This document shows, one piece after another, positions 19,069 to 27,633 of a stretch of DNA of 64,000 nucleotides; position 1 is the stretch's first letter, and every line of letters starts with the position of its first letter. The notes beneath the pieces were generated by a model. It worked only from the letters and a program-made list of their open reading frames with translations, was not told the DNA's origin and did no database searches. The DNA is taken from assembly GCF_001261715.1 (NCBI RefSeq), contig NZ_CVRU01000062.1, positions 1 through 64,000 on the forward strand, given 5' to 3'. This stretch comes from Dysgonomonas sp. HGC4 (GTDB taxonomy: Bacteria > Bacteroidota > Bacteroidia > Bacteroidales > Dysgonomonadaceae). A program made the position numbers and the translations under genes.

Positions 19069-20277
19069 ATGAATAAGAATTTTATTCAGGAAATAGCAAA
19101 AGGCACAAAGAATGCGCTTATAAAGAAGAAGATTATAAATTACTATATTAATAATGGCAATTCAACTATTCCTGATCTGTCAAAAGAACTAAACCTAAGT
19201 ATACCTACTATCACCAAATTGATTACCGAAATGTGTGGCGAAGAGTTTTTAACAGACTATGGTAAGTTAGAAACCTCGGGAGGCAGATATCCTAATTTGT
19301 ATGGTTTAAATCCCGATTCGGGATATTTTATAGGAGTGGACATTAAGAAATTTACAATAGATCTTGCCTTGATGAACTTTAAAGGCGAAATGTTGGATTT
19401 GCAAAAGAATGTGCCTTTTTCTTCGGAGAACACAACTGAGTCTTTTGAGAATCTGATTGTAATAATACAGTCTTTTATAAATAGCCTTACTATAAATTTA
19501 GAGAAAATACTGAACATAAACATCAGTATATCGGGACGGGTAAATACCGACTCGGGGTATAGTTACAGTTTGTTTTATCTTGAAGAACGATCGTTGACCG
19601 ATATTTTAGCTGAACGACTGGGATATAGTGTTTCTATTGATAATGATACCCGAGCCATGACTTATGGTGAGTATATGGTGGGTAATGTAAAGAATGAGAG
19701 TAATATTATTTTCATCAACATTAGCTGGGGATTAGCCGTTGGGATAATAATTGATGGTAAATTGTATCAAGGAAAATCAGGCTTTGCCGGAGAATTTGGA
19801 CATATTAATGTCTTTGACAATGAGATTCTTTGTCATTGCGGAAAAAAGGGATGTCTTGAAACCGAAGCCTCGGGATTGGCAATTCACCGAACATTGCTTG
19901 AAAGAATAAGTGCCGGTGCAAACTCTATCCTTTTGAAAAAAGAGAAAAGTCATGCGCCTATCTTCTTAGAAGATATCATTGATGCAGTAAACAAAGAAGA
20001 TGTACTATGTATAGATATCTTTGAAGAGGTAGGTCAAAAATTAGGCAGGCAGATAGCGGGCTTAATAAATATATTTAACCCCGAACTTGTTATTATTGGA
20101 GGAACGGTTTCTCTATCGGGAGATTATATTCTGCAACCTATAAAAAGCGCTGTTCGAAAATATTCACTTAACTTAGTTAATAAAGACTCTAATATTATTA
20201 TTTCAAAACTAAAAGATAAAGCAGGTATCGTGGGTAGTTGTTTATTGGCTCGCAGGAGAATATTTGAAGAATCATAA
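19069..20277 (+). CDS. ROK-family transcriptional regulator, likely sialic acid operon control
   Basis: A 402-residue NagC/Mlc-type ROK protein. Residues about 18-65 form a winged helix (STIPDLSKELNLSIPTITKL), and the rest is the ROK sugar-binding fold with the zinc motif C255-x-C257-x4-C262 (CHCGKKGCLE) and the GEFGH segment before it. The phosphate-binding motif that reads DxGGT in ROK kinases is DIKKF here (from Asp91), and the later glycine-rich GTGIGGG-type loop reads SWGLAVGI, so kinase activity looks lost. It is divergent from the lyase operon with a 221-base shared promoter region, which makes local repression relieved by an amino sugar (ManNAc or GlcNAc) the simplest model. Effector and sign of control are inference. 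Confidence 0.82.
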   Translation: MNKNFIQEIAKGTKNALIKKKIINYYINNGNSTIPDLSKELNLSIPTITKLITEMCGEEFLTDYGKLETSGGRYPNLYGLNPDSGYFIGVDIKKFTIDLALMNFKGEMLDLQKNVPFSSENTTESFENLIVIIQSFINSLTINLEKILNINISISGRVNTDSGYSYSLFYLEERSLTDILAERLGYSVSIDNDTRAMTYGEYMVGNVKNESNIIFINISWGLAVGIIIDGKLYQGKSGFAGEFGHINVFDNEILCHCGKKGCLETEASGLAIHRTLLERISAGANSILLKKEKSHAPIFLEDIIDAVNKEDVLCIDIFEEVGQKLGRQIAGLINIFNPELVIIGGTVSLSGDYILQPIKSAVRKYSLNLVNKDSNIIISKLKDKAGIVGSCLLARRRIFEES

Positions 20278-20354
20278 TAGTGAATTTAAGGTCCTGTGAC
20301 TGATTTAGGTTTTAAAAAGATCTGTTCTCAAATAGGAATATAATAATTTAAGAA

Positions 20355-20362
20355 TATATTTG
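20355..20362 (+). promoter_or_regulatory. Promoter of the porin gene
   Basis: TATATTTG is an exact TAnnTTTG -7 element, 38 bases before the porin ATG. No convincing -33 TTTG is seen at the expected spacing. It indicates that the porin can be transcribed separately from the upstream ROK gene. Confidence 0.5.
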
Positions 20363-20399
20363 TAATTGGATAAAAACGAACAGCTTTGTTACTTATTAT

Positions 20400-21668
20400 A
20401 TGGAGATTAAAAAACGTATTCTTCTCATTTTTCTTTGTTCAATATGTATAACTTCTCTTTTTGCACAAAAGGATAGTATACATGATGCTGAACGATTGGA
20501 AAAAAGAGTAGATAATCTGGAAAAGATAGTTAGCAGACTTAATAATATTACTCTAAGCGGTTATTTTCAAGCTCAATATATATCAGCACAAAAGGATGCC
20601 GACTTAAGAATCGGTGCAGTTAACGAAAATCCGAATAATGCTTTTAGCCGTATTGGTATTCGTCGAGGTCGTATAAAAACCACTTATGAAGAAGGTTTGG
20701 GTTCTGCTGTCTTTCAGTTAGATATAACTGAAAGAGGAGTTGCTGTGAGAGATGCTTATCTTAAATTTAAAGACCCATGGTTTAAAACTAGTTATATACA
20801 AACAGGACTTTTCTTTCGTCCGTTTGGACACGAAGTTCGCTATTCTTCTTCTCGAAGAGAATCTCCTGAACGTTCGCGTATTATCACAACTCTATTTCCC
20901 GGAGATAGAGATATTGGTGCAATGATTCAGTTTCAGGCGAAAGACGGCTCACCTCTTCAATTATTTACATTAGAAACAGCTTTGATTGCCGGTAACGGAA
21001 TTGCTAGGGAAGTAGATAGTCGAAGAGATTTTATCGGACATTTAAGTGCCTCTCCCAAGTTACCCAATGGTGGCAGATTAACTTTCGGAGTCTCTTATTA
21101 TTTAGGTAGTGTATTTCAAGGGACTGAAAATGTATTCAAGATGGAAGGTGATGGCTTTGTTCAAAATTCCAATCCTAGCAATCTTGGACGATATGCCAAA
21201 CGTGAATATTTGGGATTCGATTTACAAAGTAATTGGACTTCTCCATTAGGAGGAACTCAGCTGAGAGCCGAATATATATTTGGTCAACAACCAGGTTCTG
21301 TTAATGGAACAGTGAGTCCACAGTCACCCGATCGCCCATCGTTTGATACCTATATCCGAAATTTCGTTGGGGGATATGCTATTCTGATTCAGGATATTGG
21401 TAAGCTCCCTTTTGAAGCTATCCTAAAATACGATTGGTACGATCCTAATACGAAAGTTTCGGGTAATGCTATTGGATTGAATGGAACTACAGAAGCCGAT
21501 ATTAAATATAATACTATGGCATTTGGTGCTATATGGCATGCTTATAAGAATGTTGAACTTCAAGCCTATTATGAAATAATAAAGAATGAGAAGACAAATA
21601 ATTTGGCTCGTTTTACAAACGATTTAAAAGACAATGCATTTACACTCACTCTCCAATATAGATATTAA
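20400..21668 (+). CDS. OprO/OprP-like outer-membrane porin
   Basis: A 422-residue beta-barrel protein of the phosphate-selective porin O/P family. A signal peptide (1-22, ending SLFAQ) is followed by a short coiled coil (about 27-47: AERLEKRVDNLEKIVSRL), the usual trimerisation segment, then alternating barrel strands from SGYFQAQY to the terminal aromatic LQYRY. The gene follows the ROK regulator by 122 bases with its own promoter and ends at a strong terminator. Phosphate or other anion transport is the family expectation; no pho-type genes are adjacent and substrate is not evident. It may or may not belong functionally to the sialic acid locus. Confidence 0.75.
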   Translation: MEIKKRILLIFLCSICITSLFAQKDSIHDAERLEKRVDNLEKIVSRLNNITLSGYFQAQYISAQKDADLRIGAVNENPNNAFSRIGIRRGRIKTTYEEGLGSAVFQLDITERGVAVRDAYLKFKDPWFKTSYIQTGLFFRPFGHEVRYSSSRRESPERSRIITTLFPGDRDIGAMIQFQAKDGSPLQLFTLETALIAGNGIAREVDSRRDFIGHLSASPKLPNGGRLTFGVSYYLGSVFQGTENVFKMEGDGFVQNSNPSNLGRYAKREYLGFDLQSNWTSPLGGTQLRAEYIFGQQPGSVNGTVSPQSPDRPSFDTYIRNFVGGYAILIQDIGKLPFEAILKYDWYDPNTKVSGNAIGLNGTTEADIKYNTMAFGAIWHAYKNVELQAYYEIIKNEKTNNLARFTNDLKDNAFTLTLQYRY

Positions 21669-21703
21669 GGGCAATCACTAATTGTCTTTAATAAGACTTT
21701 TTT

Positions 21704-21739
21704 AATGGTGGAACAGTATTAATCTGTTTCACCATTTTT
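21704..21739 (+). terminator. Intrinsic terminator after the porin
   Basis: Arms 21704-21716 and 21724-21736 pair over 13 bases with one G-T wobble around a 7-base loop, followed by a run of T (21735-21739). Confidence 0.85.
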
Positions 21740-21897
21740 GTTGTGCCTCTAAACGAAATTTAAACTTCTGAAATGTGATAAAATTATAAAGTTTTTATTA
21801 TTGGTATAAAGAAATTAATCACTTACTGTAAAATTATTTTACATGATTTGATTTCTTGAAAATAGCTAATCTCTTGTAAATGAATAGTTCTCTGTTT

Positions 21898-21913
21898 TTG
21901 GCATAGAATTGGT
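21898..21913 (+). promoter_or_regulatory. Candidate sigma54 promoter of the exporter operon
   Basis: TTGGCA matches the sigma54 -24 element well; the -12 element (TTGGT) is imperfect, with the conserved G at correct spacing but T instead of C after it. No TAnnTTTG element is present in 21740-21943. The site is about 30 bases upstream of the TolC ATG. An NtrC-type activator is encoded at the other end of the locus. Confidence 0.35.
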
Positions 21914-21943
21914 TTATATATTAATAAAAACGTAAATATTATT

Positions 21944-23272
21944 ATGAAATACTTAGCTACTATCCTCTTTATTCTGATGAGTATAACTGCTTATACTCAG
22001 GATAAAAAATGGACTCTTATGGATTGCATGGAGTATGCTGTGAAAAATAGTCCAAGAAGAAGTAAACAAGAAGCTCAAAATAGCATCTATCATCAGAACT
22101 TTCTGGAAGCTGTAGGGCAGCTACTTCCATCTATAAACGCGAGTACTTCGGCTTCTTTCAATTTTGGTAGAGGACTTGATGCCGAGACCAATACCTATAC
22201 CAATATAAATTCATTTAATAATAACTACAATTTATATTCGTCACTCACTTTGTTTGATGGTTTAGCCAATGTAACAAGAGTTAGATTGCAAAATGTGAAT
22301 AAATTGTTGGGAAGACAACAACTTGAGTATACCAAAGATATGATAGCCTACGAAGTGATGGAGGCATTCTATAATGTGATGTATAATACTGAAAGAGTAA
22401 AACTAGCAGAACAAGAATTGGAGGAGAGTACTGCTAACTTGAAGCAGGTACAACGAATGATGGAACTGGGAGTAAAAGGATTTCCTGAAGTGGCTGAAAT
22501 GACAGCACAAGAAGCAGCTAACAAATACAACTTGACACGACAAAAGAATATCTTAATTATTGGGGTTATTTTATTGAAAGAGAAAATGAACTTCCCGATT
22601 GAAGAGACTTTGGAGATAGGCGATTCAGGAGCTTTAGATATAATTGCTAAGTCAGATCAAACAGCATATAATATTTTCGAACACTCGAAAACTTTTCTAC
22701 CTCAGGCGCTTGTTGCCGAGTCTGCTGTGCAAGTACAGCAATTAGCCTATAAATCGGCTAAGGGAGGTTTATTTCCTACCATAGCGGTAGAGGGTGGATA
22801 TTCTACAGGCTTTTCGAGGTATATGGATGGTAGCGAATACTCATCATTTGGATACCAATTCAAGAATAAAATGGGACGATATGTTGGGTTCTCAATTCGA
22901 GTACCTATTTTCAATGGCTTCTCTCGTACAGCAGAAGTAAGAAGAGGAAAAGCTCAGCTTATAATAACTCAGGCAGAGCGTGAAGAAACATTGCAGAAGC
23001 TATATAGTGAGATAGAGCAAGCTGTTGCAGATATGAACGGACAGGTTGATGAATACTATCAGGCAAAAAAACAAACAGAGGCCATGGAAATTGCTCAGAA
23101 AGTAAATGAACGCAAGTTTTCAGAAGGACTTATCAGTGCCATAGAAATGCATACAAGTGCAAATCGTCTGCTTCAGGCGAGAGCTGAGGAGTTAAACGCT
23201 CAACTTAAATTTCAATTGAAATTCAGATTAGTATCTTATTATAAAGGAGAACCATTTGTAGTAGAAGATTAA
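21944..23272 (+). CDS. TolC-family outer-membrane efflux protein
   Basis: A 442-residue outer-membrane factor forming the exit duct of a tripartite exporter. The signal peptide (about 1-18) precedes WTLMDCMEYAVKNSP, the usual OMF start. Two OEP repeats with long helices can be seen (about 120-210 and 335-430), separated by beta-strand segments such as NASTSASFNFGRG and FPTIAVEGGYSTGF. It is the first gene of a plus-strand operon; HlyD follows after 37 bases. With the MacB-like permeases and ATPase downstream, it suggests export across the whole envelope. Confidence 0.9.
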   Translation: MKYLATILFILMSITAYTQDKKWTLMDCMEYAVKNSPRRSKQEAQNSIYHQNFLEAVGQLLPSINASTSASFNFGRGLDAETNTYTNINSFNNNYNLYSSLTLFDGLANVTRVRLQNVNKLLGRQQLEYTKDMIAYEVMEAFYNVMYNTERVKLAEQELEESTANLKQVQRMMELGVKGFPEVAEMTAQEAANKYNLTRQKNILIIGVILLKEKMNFPIEETLEIGDSGALDIIAKSDQTAYNIFEHSKTFLPQALVAESAVQVQQLAYKSAKGGLFPTIAVEGGYSTGFSRYMDGSEYSSFGYQFKNKMGRYVGFSIRVPIFNGFSRTAEVRRGKAQLIITQAEREETLQKLYSEIEQAVADMNGQVDEYYQAKKQTEAMEIAQKVNERKFSEGLISAIEMHTSANRLLQARAEELNAQLKFQLKFRLVSYYKGEPFVVED

Positions 23273-23309
23273 CAAAAAGAATAGAAACAAAAGATAACCA
23301 CATATTGAT

Positions 23310-24560
23310 ATGGATACGATTATAGAGAAGAAAAAAGGATTGAAGAAGAAGCATATTCCGTTTGTTATTGGAGGTGCAATATTGCTGATAGCTATTGGAT
23401 GGCTTATTTTCGGTAATCATGCTTCGAAACTAAATATTGAGAAGCAGAAAGTTAGCGTTCAATCTGTAACGAAAGGTCAGTTCAATGACTATGTTCGTAT
23501 CAGTGGACAAGTTCAACCCATCAATACCATACAGTTAAGCGCTATTGAGGGTGGAATGGTGGCCGAAAAACTGATTGAAGAAGGCTCGGAAGTTCACAAA
23601 GGAGATGTTGTTATTCAGTTAACAAACCCAATGTTGAGCCTAAATATATTGGATAGTGAAGCTCAATTAGCAGAAAAACAAAACTTCCTGCGTAACACTC
23701 AGGTTGCTATGGAGCAGGAGAAATTAAATCTGAAGAAAGAGAAGCTTCAACTGGATATGGATGTGGAGCGTAAGAAGAGAAAATTTTTACAGTATAAACA
23801 ATTGTACTCAGAGAATCTGACTTCAAAAGAAGAGTTCATTCAAGCAAAAGAAGATTATGATTATGCTGTTGATGGTCGCAATTTGGTAGTAGAACGTCAG
23901 AAACAAGATTCGCTTTATCGAGGTATTCAGATCCATCAGATGGAAGAAAGTTTATCTAACATACGACGAAACTTAACATTGGTGCGTCAGCGAGTGGATA
24001 ACCTGAATGTAAAAGCTCCTGTTGACGGACAATTGGGATTACTGGATGTAGAAATAGGGCAGACTGTTGCAACAGGCGGACGTATTGGTCAGATTAGTGT
24101 TCTATCGGATTTCAAAGTAGAGGCTTTAATTGACGAGCATTATATAGACAGAGTAAGAACGGGTTTAGATGCAACCTTTGAACGTCAAGACAAGAATTTT
24201 GCGTTACGTGTCCGCAAAGTATATCCCGAAGTGAGAGAAAAACAGTTTAAGACTGATTTTATATTTGAAGGCGAACGTCCCGATAATATACGTGCAGGTC
24301 AAACTTATTATATAAACCTTCAATTGGGGCAACCCGTAGACGCCATATTAATACCACGGGGTGCTTTTTATCAGGCGACAGGTGGTCAGTGGATTTTTGT
24401 TGTAACTCCCGATGGTAGTAGAGCAATCAAACGTAAAATTACTATCGGGCGACAAAACCCTAACTTTTATGAAGTAACGAGTGGGTTGGAACCGGGAGAG
24501 AAAGTTATCACGTCATCTTATGATACATACGGAGATGTGGAAGAGCTAATATTAAAATGA
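23310..24560 (+). CDS. HlyD-family periplasmic adaptor
   Basis: A 416-residue membrane-fusion protein linking inner-membrane ABC permease to TolC. A single membrane anchor lies at about 17-35 after a lysine-rich cytoplasmic start. A lipoyl half-motif (about 60-110), a helical hairpin (about 115-225, rich in E/K/Q) and a second lipoyl half with VKAPVDGQLG (about 235) follow, then beta-barrel and membrane-proximal domains to the end. It has the MacA/HlyD layout without domain loss. It is separated from the next sizeable gene by 111 bases that contain a tightly fitted 25-codon ORF. Confidence 0.88.
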   Translation: MDTIIEKKKGLKKKHIPFVIGGAILLIAIGWLIFGNHASKLNIEKQKVSVQSVTKGQFNDYVRISGQVQPINTIQLSAIEGGMVAEKLIEEGSEVHKGDVVIQLTNPMLSLNILDSEAQLAEKQNFLRNTQVAMEQEKLNLKKEKLQLDMDVERKKRKFLQYKQLYSENLTSKEEFIQAKEDYDYAVDGRNLVVERQKQDSLYRGIQIHQMEESLSNIRRNLTLVRQRVDNLNVKAPVDGQLGLLDVEIGQTVATGGRIGQISVLSDFKVEALIDEHYIDRVRTGLDATFERQDKNFALRVRKVYPEVREKQFKTDFIFEGERPDNIRAGQTYYINLQLGQPVDAILIPRGAFYQATGGQWIFVVTPDGSRAIKRKITIGRQNPNFYEVTSGLEPGEKVITSSYDTYGDVEELILK

Positions 24561-24574
24561 AATAATCTAATACT

Positions 24575-24652
24575 ATGAAATTTATTACGATAAGCAGAAA
24601 AAGGACGAATGCAACTATTGCAGATTCTATTGATGCGTTATCGGATGAGTAA
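24575..24652 (+). CDS. 25-residue micro-ORF inside the exporter operon
   Basis: An ATG-initiated ORF starts 14 bases after the HlyD stop and ends 19 bases before the next ATG, a spacing like that of real operon genes. The peptide begins MKFITISRKRTNAT and ends DALSDE: a basic front half and an acidic tail without a signal peptide or cysteines. This charge layout resembles leader parts of small exported or processed peptides, but I recognise no family. It could also be a regulatory upstream ORF or chance. Confidence 0.35.
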   Translation: MKFITISRKRTNATIADSIDALSDE

Positions 24653-24671
24653 CACCACCTTTTAAATCGAA

Positions 24672-25259
24672 ATGATAATGAGACATTTATTTATTGTAGG
24701 ACTTTTCCTCGCTTCTTTGCTCTCTACGCAAGCTCAGGATACTTTTTCTAAAATTAGCTTGTCAGGGTTTAGAGTAAACCTTATTCCTTCCGAAATATTC
24801 TCTATACAATTAGAGGATTCGCTAGGTATAGAACAAGAAATAGAAGATGGTATCTTGGAGATTCGAGTTTTAGATCAGAGAGGACGAGTTCCTAAAGGAA
24901 GCATCACTATTTACACAAATAAGTTAGATTATTTGAGTTTACACAATTGCCAATTGGTTATGGATGCTCCGCTTGAAAACGATTCGTTAACATTGATAAC
25001 TGGTTCGTCCTTTGGAGCGTTGAAAATAAAATCTAATTACCTTTCAGTTAATATTGCTGCTGGGAGTCGTTTCGAAATTGAAGGCACAACAAAATACTAT
25101 GACTGTGCTGTTGGTGCAGGTAGTGCATTGAAATCTTCGAATTTGTTGGCTGATAAAGCTGCTATAAATGCAATGGGGTATAGTAATGTTGTATTAAATG
25201 CTAAGGAAATAATAAGGTCTGAAGTTAAAAATGCAAATGTGAAAAATATCTATGAATAA
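24672..25259 (+). CDS. GIN/DUF2807-like putative auto-transporter adhesin head domain protein
   Basis: A 195-residue exported protein (signal peptide about 1-21 ending TQAQ). The body is a run of short beta-strand repeats (VNLIPSEIFSIQL, ITIYTNKLDYLSLHNC, LKIKSNYLSVNIAAGS, AAINAMGYSNVVLNA) forming a right-handed beta-helix-like pattern, as in DUF2807 putative adhesin-head proteins. Its last 8 bases overlap the start of the first permease, so the two are translationally coupled. A role next to a TolC/HlyD/MacB exporter is unknown; it could be a periplasmic accessory or cargo. Confidence 0.65.
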   Translation: MIMRHLFIVGLFLASLLSTQAQDTFSKISLSGFRVNLIPSEIFSIQLEDSLGIEQEIEDGILEIRVLDQRGRVPKGSITIYTNKLDYLSLHNCQLVMDAPLENDSLTLITGSSFGALKIKSNYLSVNIAAGSRFEIEGTTKYYDCAVGAGSALKSSNLLADKAAINAMGYSNVVLNAKEIIRSEVKNANVKNIYE

Positions 25260-27621
25260 CTTTAATCTAATATTAAGATCGCTCTTTAAAAAGAAAGAGA
25301 ATAATATTATTAAAATATTATCTCTAGGAGCTGGTTTGGCAGTAGGGCTAATAATTATCTCAAAAGTGTTTTTTGAGCTTAGCTATGATAATTTTTACCC
25401 TGACTCTGATCGAATCTATCAGATACAATCGTATGCAATAGTTGGAAATGAAGAACCAGACGAATTTGGACAAGTAAGTGGTGCTATAGCTCCCGGCATG
25501 AAAGCTGAGATACCTGAGGTAGAGGTTGCAACACGTTTGACATATATGGGATGGGATGCTTCATTTTTCACGCCTGATAAGAAACGTTATACAGGTACAT
25601 TTATCATGGCAGACAGTTGTCTCTTTGATGTATTGCCTCGTCCAATGGTTATTGGAAATGCAAAAGAAATACTATCCAGACCTCTGTACGGATTGGTATC
25701 CGAGTCTATTGCCGAAAAAATGGGTAACAATGTTATAGGACAAACTATTCAAATAGATAATTATCCCGGACGTACAGTCACTATCGGTGGAGTCTTTAAA
25801 GATGTACCCGAAAATGCACATTTAAGATACGATCTTGTAATATCATTGGCATCCATAAAAGATTTTATGTGGGATGGTACTGAAAATTGGGTGGGTAACG
25901 ACCGCTATCTGGGATATGTAAAACTAATGTCTGGTACCGATCCGGCAAGTTTGGCACCTGCTATCCGAAAGATGCAAGAGCGTAATCAGCCTATGGAAGA
26001 ATTAAAGAAAGCAGGCGTTGAACTCTCATATACCTTGTCACTACTCACCGCATTGCATAGTGATACGCCTGAGACAAAGCGTATGACTCTTTTATTGTCG
26101 GCAATAGCATTTGCTTTGATATTTACTTCTATTATGAATTATATCCTGATTCTGATATCAACGTTGGTAAATAGAGGGAAAGTAATTGCTGTATATAAAT
26201 GTTATGGGGCTGAACAGAAAGATATATCGAAGTTAATATTTGGAGAAATATCTCTACATCTGGCTATTTCCTTGGTAGTTGCTCTACTCCTTATTTTTTG
26301 TTTTAGAAGTACGGCAGAAGAGATTCTATCGGCTTCGGTTTACTCATTGTTTTCTTTTCAAACTTGTTTGATACTGGTGGTTTTCTGTGTAATTATTTCA
26401 TTGATTATAGGAGCTATACCATCTTATTTGTTTTCTCGGATTCCTGTGTCATCCGTTTTTCGTCATTTGACAATGACCAAACGAGGTTGGAAGATGGCAC
26501 TTCTGTTTTTTCAACTTGTAACTACTGTTTTTCTTGTAACATTACTCATTATAGTAGCTCGACAATATGATGTGATGGTTAATGACAATCCAGGATATAA
26601 TTATGAGCGGTTGCTTTACTATAATACAAGGGGAGTGAATAACAATGAAAGGCAAAAAATAATAGATGAACTTCGTACTGTTCCTCAGGTCGAGTTGGTT
26701 GCTACTGCCGATGATCTGCCATTCAGCTTTGCATCGGGTAACAATGTGTATCTCCCCAATAATGACCATGAGCTTTTTAATATTGCTGATCTGTATGGTG
26801 CAGACGAAAACTATTTGCCCTTAATGGAAATACCAATAATTGAAGGTAAAGGGTTTGATAAAGAGTCGGTGCCAGATAAGGATATAGTGATCAGTAAGAA
26901 GTTTGCTGATAAAATATCAGGGCTTGCAAACTGGCAGGATGGAGTTATTGGCAAAGAAGTCTTCATCTCGGAACATCAACAAAAGAGTGGAGTATCTCGT
27001 ATTATAGGTGTTTATTCCGATATTCGATTAGGTTCTATTGGAAGTGAAGACACTCGGCCTTCCGTTATCTTCTACTCAAGTGAACCATCTTCAGTTATTG
27101 TAGTAAAGCTTAAGGATTTGAACTCAGATAATATCCAGATTGTATACGATGTATTTAAACGATCGTTCCCAGATAAAGAAATTTCACTTTCGCTTTATAA
27201 AGACAGTATGGTCAAGTTATATAGCAATTCGCGTCGCTTTATGAATGCAATAACAATTGGTGGAATTGTTACTTTACTAATAACTCTCATAGGGTTGATT
27301 GGCTATACCAACAACGAGGTAAATCGCCGTAAGTCGGAGATTGCTATCCGTAAGGTAAATGGAGCTGCATTGGTTGATATTCTGAAGTTGTTCTTGCAAG
27401 ATAATTTATGGATAAGTTTTCCTGCTCTTATTTGTGGTGGAATGTTTGCGGCTATTGCGGCTGCTAAATGGATGGAAGATTTTTCTGAGAAAGCAGAGCT
27501 ATCTCCTCTATTATTTATTTCCTCTGGACTGGCTGTTTTAGCAATAGTGTTATCTGTAGTATGCTTGAATTGTTTGTATACAGCTAATCAAAATCCTGTA
27601 GATACCTTAAAGAACGATTAA
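25252..27621 (+). CDS. MacB/FtsX-family ABC permease 1
   Basis: A 789-residue inner-membrane protein with the duplicated MacB-type plan: a first membrane segment (about 22-41), a periplasmic MacB core (about 42-275), three helices with the FtsX domain (about 280-410), a second half beginning with a membrane segment near 425, another periplasmic core and a terminal FtsX domain carrying IAIRKVNGA and ending ANQNPVDTLKND. It has no ATPase domain and depends on the ATPase at 29999. It overlaps the upstream adhesin-like gene by 8 bases and is followed by permease 2 after 12 bases. It is the most divergent of the six. Confidence 0.87.
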   Translation: MNNFNLILRSLFKKKENNIIKILSLGAGLAVGLIIISKVFFELSYDNFYPDSDRIYQIQSYAIVGNEEPDEFGQVSGAIAPGMKAEIPEVEVATRLTYMGWDASFFTPDKKRYTGTFIMADSCLFDVLPRPMVIGNAKEILSRPLYGLVSESIAEKMGNNVIGQTIQIDNYPGRTVTIGGVFKDVPENAHLRYDLVISLASIKDFMWDGTENWVGNDRYLGYVKLMSGTDPASLAPAIRKMQERNQPMEELKKAGVELSYTLSLLTALHSDTPETKRMTLLLSAIAFALIFTSIMNYILILISTLVNRGKVIAVYKCYGAEQKDISKLIFGEISLHLAISLVVALLLIFCFRSTAEEILSASVYSLFSFQTCLILVVFCVIISLIIGAIPSYLFSRIPVSSVFRHLTMTKRGWKMALLFFQLVTTVFLVTLLIIVARQYDVMVNDNPGYNYERLLYYNTRGVNNNERQKIIDELRTVPQVELVATADDLPFSFASGNNVYLPNNDHELFNIADLYGADENYLPLMEIPIIEGKGFDKESVPDKDIVISKKFADKISGLANWQDGVIGKEVFISEHQQKSGVSRIIGVYSDIRLGSIGSEDTRPSVIFYSSEPSSVIVVKLKDLNSDNIQIVYDVFKRSFPDKEISLSLYKDSMVKLYSNSRRFMNAITIGGIVTLLITLIGLIGYTNNEVNRRKSEIAIRKVNGAALVDILKLFLQDNLWISFPALICGGMFAAIAAAKWMEDFSEKAELSPLLFISSGLAVLAIVLSVVCLNCLYTANQNPVDTLKND

Positions 27622-27633
27622 TAAAATTGAAAG

